A stretch of 64,000 nucleotides of DNA from Streptomyces spinoverrucosus (GTDB lineage Bacteria > Actinomycetota > Actinomycetes > Streptomycetales > Streptomycetaceae). The position numbers were made by a program, and so were the translations under genes. Under the pieces are notes generated by a model. The model saw only the letters and a program-made list of their open reading frames with translations, was not told where the DNA came from and ran no database searches. Shown here in pieces: positions 8,922 to 16,873 of this stretch (positions are counted from its first letter, which is position 1; each line of letters begins with the position of its first letter). The stretch spans positions 206,283 to 270,282 of the forward strand of contig NZ_BJND01000005.1 in NCBI RefSeq assembly GCF_006539505.1, given 5' to 3'.

Positions 8922-9000
8922 TACGGGAGAGGTCCCGTCGGCAGTCGCACCCCGGCCCGACCGTGGCGCCGTCGGCGACCTGAACGCCGACGGTGCCCGG

Positions 9001-9672
9001 TCAGGCCTCGGGGGTGGGTACCACCGTGAGATGGCTCGCGGTACTGCGGTCGCGGGAGCGGCGGCGCGGGGCGGGGGCGGGCCGACGGGGCTCGCGCAGC
9101 ACCATCGTGAGCCGGGTGCAGCCCATGCCCTGCAGGGTCCTGGGCGTCTCGGCGACGATCCGGCAGTCGGTGGCGCCCCAGCGCGGGTCGGGGTGCAGCA
9201 GCGGACGGACGGCCCCGTCGTGCTCGACGGCCGCCTCGCCGACCGCGCGCACCCAGTGCGGCAGCCCGTGCCGGTAGGCGGCCTCCATGATTGGGTCCTG
9301 TGCGATCTCCCGACGGATGGCCTGCAAGCCGTGGTCGTGGCCGTGCCGCTCCACGGCGGCGGCGAAGTGCGCAAGCATCGGCAGACACCAGCGCGACTCG
9401 TGCTCGCCGAGCACACTGGAGGCGTCCGGGTGGAACAGCACGAACCTCAGGAAGTTGTCGCCCGGCATGGCCGTCGGATGCGGCGCGATGCCGCGGAAGA
9501 GTGACGCGAAAGCGCTGTTGGCCAGGACGACGTCCCAGCGGTGGTCGACGACCACGGACGGAAAGGGCACGGCCTCCATGAAGGTGGCGTAGTCCTGGAG
9601 ATACGACTGGGCCTCGGGATCCTCGGGGACGGACCGCAACGCGGACCGCTGCCCTCCTGCCTGCTGTGCCAT
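9001..9672 (-). CDS. Stand-alone MmyB-type ligand-binding domain protein (no HTH)
   Basis: 223 residues resembling the PAS-like MmyB ligand-binding domain normally found C-terminal to an XRE helix-turn-helix in actinobacterial regulators. Visible landmarks are the opening YLQDYATFMEAVPFPSVVVD, the WDVVLANSAFASLF core and the closing MGCTRLTMVL. The usual N-terminal DNA-binding domain (about 80 residues) is absent; only a 22-residue lead precedes the domain. The basic, Pro/Arg-rich tail is unusual. In the family the domain is thought to bind fatty-acid-like ligands; here it may act as a sensor partner for another protein. It is divergent from the EspR-like/IrrE pair. A good TTGACA promoter lies upstream. 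Confidence 0.75.
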   Translation of the reverse strand: MAQQAGGQRSALRSVPEDPEAQSYLQDYATFMEAVPFPSVVVDHRWDVVLANSAFASLFRGIAPHPTAMPGDNFLRFVLFHPDASSVLGEHESRWCLPMLAHFAAAVERHGHDHGLQAIRREIAQDPIMEAAYRHGLPHWVRAVGEAAVEHDGAVRPLLHPDPRWGATDCRIVAETPRTLQGMGCTRLTMVLREPRRPAPAPRRRSRDRSTASHLTVVPTPEA

Positions 9673-9718
9673 CGGGAGGTCACCCCTCTTGCCTATGCGG
9701 CCTTCACGCGGCGCCCCG

Positions 9719-9748
9719 ATCCTGCTGCCCCGAAGCTTTCTGTGTCAA
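9719..9748 (-). promoter_or_regulatory. Promoter of the MmyB-domain gene
   Basis: On the minus strand TTGACA (9748-9743), an 18-base spacer and CAGGAT (9724-9719) match the Streptomyces vegetative (HrdB-type) consensus. The predicted start is about 40 bases before ATG 9672. Confidence 0.5.
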
Positions 9749-9895
9749 CTATCGTGGCATTTCGTGCCGGTTGACGGCTGAAATTGGCCACAGTTGTGGC
9801 GAGACCTGGATGTGAGTTCGAAGCACCGGCTACTCTCCGGGAAGTTCACGGCAACCGCTCGCGAGAAGTACGTGAGAGACGTAGGAGACCTGTCG

Positions 9896-10552
9896 GTGAC
9901 GGATGGCTACGAGGTTCCCGGCGCCACGGCGACGGCCACCCTGCCGGCCGTGATCGCCCGCGTCACCGCGCTCGCCGACCGGCTCGGCGTGCCGCACGCG
10001 GAGGTCTTCGACACCGCCCGGCTCTCCGTTGCCTGCGGTGTCCCCGAGCCCGTCGTCAAGGACCTGCTGCGCGGCCGCCCCGCCGGCGAGCCCGATGTGC
10101 AGGCACGGTTCTTGCAACGCCTGGACCTGTTGCGCCGCACTCGGCTGAAACCCAACGGGCGCAAGTACACCCAGCAGGAGATCGCCGACGGCGCCGGGAT
10201 GTCGCGGCAGCAGGCCGGTGCCCTCATCAACGGCGACCGGCGCCCCACCATGGAGCACTGCGACGCCATCCAGCGTTTCTTCCGGGTGCGCGCCGGTTTC
10301 CTCACGGCCGAGGACCCCGAGGCGCTCGCGGACACCCTCCAGCGCACCGAGCAGGAGCTGCTGCAGAAGCTCGCCGACCGCGAGCGGGAGGCGGCCGCGG
10401 CGGCCGACGACCCGCTGGAGCGGCTGCTCCAGGACCACGGGGTGCGCGGGATCGCCTGGCGGGCCGCCCAACTGCCCACCGACCAGCACCGCGACAAGGT
10501 CGCCGAGTGGCTGGACATGCTCCTGGAGAGCGTCAAGCGGCCCGAGTCGTGA
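9896..10552 (+). CDS. EspR-like helix-turn-helix DNA-binding protein
   Basis: 218-residue cytoplasmic DNA-binding protein. The HTH lies at about 91-130 (YTQQEIADGAGMSRQQAGAL..NGDRRPTMEHCDAIQRFF). The C-terminal helix pair with VRGIAWRAAQLP (about 184-195) resembles the dimerisation end of mycobacterial EspR. The N-terminal 80 residues carry an additional helical, possibly HTH-like segment. I chose GTG 9896 because AGGAG (9883-9887) sits 8 bases before it; longer frames start at TTG 9794 or GTG 9812. The stop overlaps the next gene by 4 bases (GTGA), so it works with the ImmA/IrrE-type peptidase, a pairing in which the peptidase usually cleaves or releases the regulator. Confidence 0.75.
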   Translation: MTDGYEVPGATATATLPAVIARVTALADRLGVPHAEVFDTARLSVACGVPEPVVKDLLRGRPAGEPDVQARFLQRLDLLRRTRLKPNGRKYTQQEIADGAGMSRQQAGALINGDRRPTMEHCDAIQRFFRVRAGFLTAEDPEALADTLQRTEQELLQKLADREREAAAAADDPLERLLQDHGVRGIAWRAAQLPTDQHRDKVAEWLDMLLESVKRPES

Positions 10553-11115
10553 TCCGGGAGAGAACTGTGGGCATCGGTAAGGAAATGCGCCGCCTGTGCG
10601 GCGAGCTGGTCACGGAGCTGGCGCTGCCCGCGCCGGCCCGGCCCGCCGATCTGTACGCCGCGCTGTGCGACGCGATGAGCAGGCGCCGCGGCCGCCCCGT
10701 CCACTTCCGCACGGCCGCCTTCCCGCCCGGCACGGCCAGCGGGCTGTGGCTCGACATGGCCGACCAGGACCTCGTGGTCATCGAGGAACGCACCGCCCCC
10801 GACCACCAGTTGGTGATCCTCGGGCACGAGCTGTGGCACATGAAGGCCGGGCACTGCAGCCATCACGTCGAGGGCGCCGCGGTCGCGGCCCGCTTACTCG
10901 ACGACAACGCCGACCTCCAGGCGACCGTCCTGAAGGTCGCGGCCCGCACCCGCTTCGACCTCGCCGACGAGAAGGAGGCGGAGAGCTTCGGACTGCTGCT
11001 CGCCAGCAAGTGCCGCACGTGGCTGGCCGGTTCGGCGCTGCGCGGGCCGGTGCAGCGGGATCATCTGGCGGGGCGGATCGAGGCGTCGCTGGGGTACGTC
11101 GGACCGCAGCACTAA
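10549..11115 (+). CDS. ImmA/IrrE-family metallopeptidase with TTA codon
   Basis: 188 residues with a zinc-peptidase motif HELWH (93-97) in the context LVILGHELWHMKAGHCSHH, plus a downstream Glu-rich helix (DEKEAESFG) that could supply the third ligand, as in ImmA/IrrE (DUF955) proteins. Start GTG 10549 overlaps the HTH stop; GTG 10567 is an alternative. Codon 116 is TTA (10894-10896), read in Streptomyces only by the bldA tRNA, so the protein may appear late in development. By analogy it would inactivate the EspR-like partner upon a signal. Annotations as a toxin-antitoxin component exist for this family but cannot be judged here. Confidence 0.75.
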   Translation: MIRERTVGIGKEMRRLCGELVTELALPAPARPADLYAALCDAMSRRRGRPVHFRTAAFPPGTASGLWLDMADQDLVVIEERTAPDHQLVILGHELWHMKAGHCSHHVEGAAVAARLLDDNADLQATVLKVAARTRFDLADEKEAESFGLLLASKCRTWLAGSALRGPVQRDHLAGRIEASLGYVGPQH

Positions 11116-11256
11116 CGTCCGCCGAGCGGGCGAACCGAGGCGCGGCCGAGCCGGATTGTCAGTGGTGGACGGCAAGCTGGAAGTGCGCCGTCGAATGTGG
11201 GGGCGTACGTGCCGTCCGGGCACGTGTTGCGACGACGAGGGCGGGAGAGCCGACCG

Positions 11257-11493
11257 ATGCCCACTGCCGTACTGACCGACCGGGAACGCACCGCCGTACA
11301 GGCCTATCTGCGCCTGCTGCACACCGTACGAGCGGCGTTCGACATCGCGGCCGGCCCGCCGGACGCCCGTCGACCACCCGTGGTCGCGCCCGCCGTCCTC
11401 GCCGAGGCGGAACAGGCCCTGGCGGAGGCGGGCCTGACGGGCAATGAGGAGGCGTTCTTCCGTCTGCTGCAGAGCTGGTGCCCGGAGCGCTGA
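11257..11493 (+). CDS. Small conserved helical protein, unknown function
   Basis: 78-residue acidic, Ala-rich protein (MPTAVLTDRERTAVQAYLRL...) predicted to be largely alpha-helical, with no signal peptide or membrane segment. ATG 11257 has GGGAG 9 bases before it, so I prefer it to an upstream in-frame start. It is followed by a bidirectional terminator. I do not recognise a family. Its position after the EspR-like/IrrE pair, 141 bases away, hints at a link but is not evidence of one. Confidence 0.65.
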   Translation: MPTAVLTDRERTAVQAYLRLLHTVRAAFDIAAGPPDARRPPVVAPAVLAEAEQALAEAGLTGNEEAFFRLLQSWCPER

Positions 11494-11508
11494 GGGAGGG
11501 GACGACCG

Positions 11509-11530
11509 CCGCACGCCGTCAGGCGTGCGG
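11509..11530. terminator. Bidirectional hairpin terminator
   Basis: CCGCACGCC (11509-11517) pairs with GGCGTGCGG (11522-11530) around a 4-base loop. It lies between two convergent genes, and the stop codon of the leftward phosphopantetheinyl transferase (11519-11521) lies inside the loop region. Confidence 0.6.
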
Positions 11531-12199
11531 CACCGTCACCGACGTGGCCACCAGCCCCCGCTGGACCGTCCAGCGGCCGTCGAAGGAGCCGAGGCGGCGG
11601 CCGTCGACCACGGGCCCGGGCACGAGCAGTTCGGCATGGAACCGGCCGTGCTGCGCCCCGTCGGGGCCGACGACGATCTCTATGTCGGCCTCCGCGAAGT
11701 CCAGCCACTTCCGGGTGAGCGGGAACCACGCCTTGTAGACGGACTCCTTGGCGCTGAACAGCAGGCGCTCCCAATGGACGCCCGGGTGGCGCGCGGTGAG
11801 CCCCCGCAGCCGGTCCTGCTCGCTCGGCAGGGCCACGGCCTCCAGCACACCGGCCGGGAGCGGCGCGTGCGGTTCGGCGTCGATGCCGAGGGAGGCCAGG
11901 TCGGTGGCGCGGACCAGAGCGGCGGCGGCGTAGCCGTCGCAGTGGGTCATGCTGCCGACCAGCCCGGCCGGCCAGCCGGGCGCGCCGCGCTCGCCGGGCA
12001 GGACGGCCTGCGGGGGCACGCCGAGCTTCTCCATGGCGCGGCGGGCACAGGCGCGTACGACGGCGAACTCGCGCTGCCGTTTGGCGACGGCCTGCGCGAC
12101 GATCGCCGCCTCCTCGGGGTACAGCGGCGCGGGCTCCGTCCCGTCGCTGCCGTGCACCTCGACGGACACCACCGGATCGGGCAGCAGCTCCTCGATCAC
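11519..12199 (-). CDS. 4'-phosphopantetheinyl transferase (Sfp/EntD type)
   Basis: 226-residue enzyme that loads the phosphopantetheine arm of CoA onto a carrier-protein Ser, activating NRPS/PKS-type synthases. The Mg-binding GIDAEP (Asp107, Glu109) and the FSAKESVYKAW signature (148-158) are intact, as is the substrate loop SMTHCDGY. GTG 12199 overlaps the metallophosphatase stop by 4 bases (GTGA), so the two are translationally coupled. No carrier protein or synthase is nearby, so it is probably a housekeeping, broad-range enzyme; from memory it resembles S. coelicolor SCO6673. Confidence 0.9.
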   Translation of the reverse strand: MIEELLPDPVVSVEVHGSDGTEPAPLYPEEAAIVAQAVAKRQREFAVVRACARRAMEKLGVPPQAVLPGERGAPGWPAGLVGSMTHCDGYAAAALVRATDLASLGIDAEPHAPLPAGVLEAVALPSEQDRLRGLTARHPGVHWERLLFSAKESVYKAWFPLTRKWLDFAEADIEIVVGPDGAQHGRFHAELLVPGPVVDGRRLGSFDGRWTVQRGLVATSVTVPHA

Positions 12200-13056
12200 G
12201 GCGTGGTGACCTCGCTCGGCAGAATACGGCGCAGCCGACCCGGCGGCTCCTTGCGCTTGCGCCACTCGCGCGGATAGCCCACCGACACCTCCTCGAAGCG
12301 GACACCCTCGTGGTACGTGGTGCGTGGGATGTGCAGATGGCCGTAGACCATCGTCTCGACCCGGAACCGGCGGTGCCAGTCGGCGGTCAGCCGAGTGCCG
12401 CACCACATGGCGAACTCCGGGTACCACAGGACCTCGGTCGGGTGACGGTCCAGCGGATAGTGGTTGACCAGCACGGTCGGCAGGTCCTCCGGGATCTCGG
12501 CGAGCCGCCGCTCGGTCTCCGCGACCCGCGCCCGGCACCAGGCCTCGCGCGTGGGATAGGGGTCGGGGTGCAGCAGATGCTCGTCGTTGCACACGATCCC
12601 GGTCGAGTGCGCGTACGCCAGGCCCTCGTCCTTGGTCGTACAGCCGGTCGGCAGGAACGAGTAGTCGTACAGCAGGAACAGTGGCGCCACGGCCACCGGG
12701 CCGCCGGGGCCCTCCCAGATGGGGTACGGGTCCTCGGGTGTCGTCACGCCCAGCTCACGGCACATCTCGACCAGGTGCTCGTAGCGGGCGACGCCGCGCA
12801 GGGTGACGGGGTCGGACGGGTGGGTCCACAGCTCGTGGTTGCCGGGGGCCCAGATCACCTTGCGGAAGCGGCCCGCGAGGGTCTCAAGCGCCCAGCGGAT
12901 GCGGGACACGCTCTCCGCCACGTCCCCGGCCACCAGCAGCCAGTCGTAATCGGTCTCGGGGCGCATCTTCTCGACCAGTTCGCGGTTCTCCGCGTACCCG
13001 ATGTGCAGGTCGCTGATGGCCAGCAGCTGTCCGGCACCACCGGCCGTCGATGTCAC
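12196..13056 (-). CDS. Cytoplasmic calcineurin-type metallophosphoesterase
   Basis: 286 residues with the complete dimetal set: SDLHIGY, AGDVAE, GNHELW, NHYP and GHLHIP. No signal peptide. I place the start at GTG 13056 (MTSTAGGAGQLLAISDLH), which has GAGGGGG about 7 bases upstream; ATG 13101 is the in-frame alternative but lacks a convincing ribosome site. It is the first gene of a two-gene unit with the phosphopantetheinyl transferase. Its substrate is unknown; an action on a phosphopantetheine or CoA-derived metabolite would fit the coupling but is speculation. Confidence 0.85.
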   Translation of the reverse strand: MTSTAGGAGQLLAISDLHIGYAENRELVEKMRPETDYDWLLVAGDVAESVSRIRWALETLAGRFRKVIWAPGNHELWTHPSDPVTLRGVARYEHLVEMCRELGVTTPEDPYPIWEGPGGPVAVAPLFLLYDYSFLPTGCTTKDEGLAYAHSTGIVCNDEHLLHPDPYPTREAWCRARVAETERRLAEIPEDLPTVLVNHYPLDRHPTEVLWYPEFAMWCGTRLTADWHRRFRVETMVYGHLHIPRTTYHEGVRFEEVSVGYPREWRKRKEPPGRLRRILPSEVTTP

Positions 13057-13349
13057 CTGTCGCCCCCTCACGATCACACGGTCGGGACCACGAGAACACA
13101 TGCGCGCCTCGGTCGGCAAGCGCGACCGGAGTGTACCGGGGGATATCAGGAACCCCCGCAACAGGTGGGTGTGATCGTGAATTCCGTAACACGCGCGTTG
13201 CACGCGGCGGCCCGGTGAAGCCGTATGATCGCCCCAACACCACCGCCCACTACCTCCCTTCACACGGGGCGGTTCGGTGTCCCTCCAACCACCCCCAGGC
13301 CGGGCCGGCCCCGCTCCGCCGTGCCCGCGAACCGTGAAAGGCGGCCTGC

Positions 13350-14471
13350 ATGGTCTCTCGCGTACGCGTCTGGCTCAACCGCACGTACGCGGAGAACGTG
13401 TTCTTCATGGATCAGCTGCGGAGAAATCCCAGCGACCGGGCCGTCGAGATCCATGCCACCCACGGCGACCCCGACTCGCCCGTCCTCGCCGCCGCCGACA
13501 CCGCCGATCTGGAGCCCGAGGGCCTGTCCCCCGCCGCGTACGTCGAGTTCGCCCTGGCGGTGTGCGCCAAGCGCTCGATCGACGTGTTCGTGCCGCGTCT
13601 GCACCAGGCGGCGATCGTGGCGCACCGCGCCGACTTCGAGGCGGTCGGTACGGCGCTGCTGGCGCCGCCGCCGGAGGCCGTGGCCGTCTTCCGGGACAAG
13701 GTGATCGCCTACGAGGCGGTCCAGGCGATCGGCGTGCCGGTGCCGCCGTGGTGGCGGGTGCGCAGCGCCGACGAACTCCTCGCCGCCGTCGAGGAGTTGG
13801 AGGCGGGTGGGCACAAGGCCTGCTTCAAGCCGGCGTCCGGTGCGGGTGGGGTGGGCTTCCGCGTGATCACGCGCGCCCCCTTCTCGCTGCTGCACCTCAA
13901 CGGGTTCCCGACGCCGTACGTCCAGCTCGATCTGGTGCTGCGGGCGCTGCGCGAGGCCGAGGAGCCGGTGGACTGGCTGGTGATGCCGCGGCTGGAGCAG
14001 CCGGAGGTGTCCGTCGACTGCCTCACCGGGCGCGACAACGTGGTCCGGCTGGCCGTCGGGCGGACGAAGTGCGGGCGTCGTCGCGGGTTCACGCTGGACG
14101 AGCGGTTCGTGGAGCCGGCGCGGCGGATCGCCGAGGGGTTCGGGCTGCACCATCTGTCCAACATCCAGTTCCGGATGTTCGGTGAGCAGCCGGTGCTGAT
14201 GGATGTCAATGCGCGTCCGGCCGGTGGGTTGCATCAGCTGTCGCTGTGCGGGGTCAATGCGCCTTGGGCCGCTGTGCGGTTGGCGCTGGGCGATGACCCG
14301 GGGGTGATCGAGCCGCCGTTCCTCGGCCAGGACTACACGGTGGTGTCCGCTCCGCGGCCGCTGCGGGGGGTGTCCGTTCCGGCGCAGCGGGTGGAGGAGG
14401 CCGCGGTGTTGCCAAAGGCCGTTGCGGAGTCGGCGCCGGTTCAGGCTGCGGCGGAGGTACTGCCGCTTTAG
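13350..14471 (+). CDS. Stand-alone ATP-grasp ligase, unknown substrate
   Basis: 373-residue protein with an ATP-grasp fold: a Rossmann-like N-terminus (VRVWLNRTYAENVFFMDQL), a Gly-rich ATP loop (FKPASGAGGVGF, about 167-178) and the metal-binding end MDVNARPAGGLHQ (about 288-300). ATP-grasp enzymes join a carboxylate to an amine or thiol. No partner biosynthetic gene is adjacent. The N-terminal style recalls ATP-grasp proteins associated with Ter/stress islands in Streptomyces, but this is from memory. ATG 13350 follows GAAAGGCGG. The long tail after residue 330 (Val/Ala-rich) appears disordered. Confidence 0.75.
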   Translation: MVSRVRVWLNRTYAENVFFMDQLRRNPSDRAVEIHATHGDPDSPVLAAADTADLEPEGLSPAAYVEFALAVCAKRSIDVFVPRLHQAAIVAHRADFEAVGTALLAPPPEAVAVFRDKVIAYEAVQAIGVPVPPWWRVRSADELLAAVEELEAGGHKACFKPASGAGGVGFRVITRAPFSLLHLNGFPTPYVQLDLVLRALREAEEPVDWLVMPRLEQPEVSVDCLTGRDNVVRLAVGRTKCGRRRGFTLDERFVEPARRIAEGFGLHHLSNIQFRMFGEQPVLMDVNARPAGGLHQLSLCGVNAPWAAVRLALGDDPGVIEPPFLGQDYTVVSAPRPLRGVSVPAQRVEEAAVLPKAVAESAPVQAAAEVLPL

Positions 14472-14493
14472 GTTGTGTGCCGGGTGCGGGGGT

Positions 14494-14526
14494 GTGGGGG
14501 CTGGTCGCGCAGTTCCCCGCGCCCCT
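14494..14526. repeat. Streptomyces-type intergenic hairpin repeat, probable terminator
   Basis: The stretch GGGGGCTGGTCGCGCAGTTC followed by CCCGCGCCCCT is, from memory, among the commonest short intergenic repeats in Streptomyces genomes. Its GGGGC/GCCCC ends can pair. It lies between two converging genes, consistent with transcription termination. Confidence 0.65.
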
Positions 14527-14560
14527 GACCCGGCGCTGCCCTTGCCGACTGCTTCAGTGG

Positions 14561-15442
14561 CTAGGTCGGGTAGCCCCATGTCTTTGCCAACTCCGCCAGC
14601 TGTGGGGGAAGTTCGGCCGTGGGGTCGGCGGGGCGGGCCGGTTGGATGCGGCCCGACTTGATGGTGCTGCTCCAGTCGCCGAGTTGGGGGCGGAACGTGC
14701 CGTGGTCGCGGCTGCCGTAGTCGAGCATGCTGCTCTCCCACTCGACGCCGAGGTACTCGCACACGCCGCGCGTCGTCTTCTCGGGCTCGGCGGTGAGTTC
14801 CTCGTATGTGATCACGTGCACGCTGTCGAGGTTCCGGCGCGCCTCCTCCAGCTTCTCCGCGTACCCGAGCACCTCTTCGTGGATGGCATCGAGGTCGGGG
14901 TTCTCCCGGCGGTCGGCCAGGGACGCGATGATCGCGGCCGGGTGTCGCAGCAGGAGGACGTAGCGGGCGTTCGGCCAGCATCGCTCCAGCCGGGGCCAGA
15001 TGAGGGTGTTGGGCGGCGTCTTGTCGACGATGACGTCCTTGCCGCTGCGGGTCAGCTCCAGGTGCAGGATGCGGTCCCACAGGACGTGCTCCAACTCCTC
15101 CTTGTCGAGCCGGAGTTCCTGCATGGCGGCCGCGGTGAAGCTGCGGGTCAGTTGCACATGGAGCGTGCGCAGGTGCATCTCGTGCGGGGCCCGGATGCGG
15201 CTGTGGCTGTTGAGCAGGACCCGCAGGAGGGTCGAGCCGGAGCGCACCGAGGAGAGCACGAAGACCGGCGAGTCCACCAGCCGGGGGGCGCGCGGGGCGG
15301 TGTACGACGACTGCTCCTGCCCGGCACTCCGGGGTGAGGGAATGGCGTTGAGGGTGCGGCGCGGCGGGCTCACCGCCTGCATCATCAGCCTCCCTCGGCG
15401 CCTCAGCCCCTTGCCTATCGAAGACTTACGCGGGTCTCGCAC
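14561..15442 (-). CDS. Sulfotransferase-family protein (PAPS-dependent)
   Basis: 293 residues of the sulfotransferase superfamily. The 5'-phosphosulfate loop is VFVLSSVRSGSTLLRVLL (about 60-77), and the 3'-phosphate-binding segment includes LLLRHPAAIIASLADRRE with the conserved Arg/Ser. The last third holds YEELTAEPEKTTRGVCEYLG, the usual C-terminal signature. It would transfer sulfate from PAPS to a hydroxyl or amine; bacterial homologues act on glycans, lipids or antibiotics. GTG 15442 has GAGAGG 8 bases upstream. The 45-residue basic N-terminal extension is atypical. No PAPS-synthesis or target gene is adjacent. Confidence 0.8.
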   Translation of the reverse strand: MRDPRKSSIGKGLRRRGRLMMQAVSPPRRTLNAIPSPRSAGQEQSSYTAPRAPRLVDSPVFVLSSVRSGSTLLRVLLNSHSRIRAPHEMHLRTLHVQLTRSFTAAAMQELRLDKEELEHVLWDRILHLELTRSGKDVIVDKTPPNTLIWPRLERCWPNARYVLLLRHPAAIIASLADRRENPDLDAIHEEVLGYAEKLEEARRNLDSVHVITYEELTAEPEKTTRGVCEYLGVEWESSMLDYGSRDHGTFRPQLGDWSSTIKSGRIQPARPADPTAELPPQLAELAKTWGYPT

Positions 15443-15573
15443 CTTGACACCTCTCTCTTGCCGCCGTGCCTCCGAATGTCAGGGGCAGCAGGCGAACTCC
15501 AGGTGTCCAAAGGGCAAAGCGCCGGGGTCACAGACGCCCGTTTTCCGCCCATGACCTGGCGCTTTACCGCTTC

Positions 15574-15601
15574 ATTAAAACTTCCTGGGAGTTCCTGTCA
15601 A
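15574..15601 (-). promoter_or_regulatory. Promoter of the sulfotransferase gene
   Basis: On the minus strand TTGACA (15601-15596), a 16-base spacer and TTTAAT (15579-15574). This is AT-rich for this genome. It would give a 5' leader of about 125 bases before GTG 15442. Confidence 0.45.
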
Positions 15602-15621
15602 CTGGCTGGGCGTTCGGGGGG

Positions 15622-16872
15622 TCAGAACCGCCCCGACCCGCGGTACAGCTCCAGTTCGCCGTCCAGTTCGACGGCGAGCACGGTGGCGTGCGGGTCGAGG
15701 TCTGCCTCGGCGGGCGGCTCGATCCACAGCACCCCGGGGGTCTCGTGCAGGCCGCCGGTGACGTGGTGGGACAGCTCGGTGCCGGCGCCGAGCACCGTCA
15801 CCCGGCGCACCCGGCTGAGCAGTCCGCGCACGTTGATCTCGGCGCGCGGGGCGTCGAAGAGGGTCAGGTACAGGGTGCGGCGGTCCGGGGAGAGGGTGCT
15901 CGGGCCGTAGTGGTGCCCGGCGGGCAGGCCCCGCACGGTCCCGTACACGGCCTCCGCGTGTCGGCGGATCCAGGCCCCGAGCCCCTGAAGCCGTTCAGCC
16001 TGTTCGACGGGTATGGTGCCGTCCTCGCGCGGGCCGACGCTGAGCAGCAGATTGCCCCCGCCGCCGATCGTCTCGGTGAAGTAGCGGACCAGCTGGTCGA
16101 CCGACTTGTGGTTGTGGTCGTGATGCTGATGGCCCCAGGAGTCGTTGATGGTCAGGCACAGCTCCCAGGGACCCTCGGGCGGGACGACCGGGGCGCCCTG
16201 TTCGGGCGTGGCGTAGTCGCCCTCGCTGAGCATGCGGGCGTTGAAGACGACGTCCGGCACCTCGGAGCGGATCAGCGCGGCCAGCTCGGGGATGCGCCAC
16301 TGCTCCTCGCTGCGGTCCCACTCGCCGTCGAACCACATCAGGTCCGGCTTGTAGCGTGACGTCAACTCCCGTATCTGACCGTCCCGGTAGGCCAGGAAGC
16401 GTTCCCAGGCCTCCAGGTCCTCGTCCTCGGCCGCGACCTCCGAGTAGCGGTTGTCCTCCAGCTCCGGAGGACGCCCCGGCTTGCGGGTGGAGGCGTAGTC
16501 GGGGTGGCTCCAGTCGGAGTGCGAGTAGTACAGGCCGACCTTGAGGCCCTGCTCGCGCAGTGCGTCGGCGTACCCGCCGATCAGGTCGCGACCCACGTTC
16601 AGGTCGCCGTGGGCGGTGTCCCACAGGGCGACGCCGTCGTGGTGGCGGCTGGTCAGCACGGCGTACCGGGCGCCGGCGCTCGCGAAGAGCTTCGCCCAGT
16701 CACGCGGGGCGTAGTGGGCGGCCGTGAAGCGGTCCAACTGGGACATGTACTGGTCGTACGGCACGATGTCGTCGTAGAACGACCAGGACTCCTGCACGCC
16801 GTCGACGGCGTAGATGCCCCAGTGGATGAAGATCCCCAGCTTGGCGTCGGTGAACCACTGCTGCATGGGCAC
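15622..16872 (-). CDS. GH29 alpha-L-fucosidase
   Basis: 416-residue enzyme removing terminal alpha-L-fucose. It begins with the family hallmark WFTDAKLGIFIHWG (6-19). The nucleophile is predicted as Asp182 in LMWFDGEW. The C-terminal beta-sandwich (about 330-416) is present. There is no signal peptide, so it acts inside on imported glycans. GTG 16872, with CGGAG 5 bases upstream, starts one base after the alpha-mannosidase stop; ATG 16866 is an alternative. The tight junction implies co-expression with GH38 and GH4 under the DeoR regulator. Confidence 0.92.
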   Translation of the reverse strand: MPMQQWFTDAKLGIFIHWGIYAVDGVQESWSFYDDIVPYDQYMSQLDRFTAAHYAPRDWAKLFASAGARYAVLTSRHHDGVALWDTAHGDLNVGRDLIGGYADALREQGLKVGLYYSHSDWSHPDYASTRKPGRPPELEDNRYSEVAAEDEDLEAWERFLAYRDGQIRELTSRYKPDLMWFDGEWDRSEEQWRIPELAALIRSEVPDVVFNARMLSEGDYATPEQGAPVVPPEGPWELCLTINDSWGHQHHDHNHKSVDQLVRYFTETIGGGGNLLLSVGPREDGTIPVEQAERLQGLGAWIRRHAEAVYGTVRGLPAGHHYGPSTLSPDRRTLYLTLFDAPRAEINVRGLLSRVRRVTVLGAGTELSHHVTGGLHETPGVLWIEPPAEADLDPHATVLAVELDGELELYRGSGRF

Positions 16873-16873
16873 G

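Noticed and set aside
10549..11115. Classical toxin-antitoxin module
   Set aside because: Peptidase/HTH pairing explains it; there is no toxin fold, and gene order alone is not enough.
13224..13229. TATGAT as a promoter -10 for the ATP-grasp gene
   Set aside because: The nearest TTGCAC is 20 bases away, too far for a standard spacer; too weak to annotate.
14494..14526. Insertion-sequence end
   Set aside because: No transposase or target duplication nearby; it matches a common Streptomyces intergenic hairpin.
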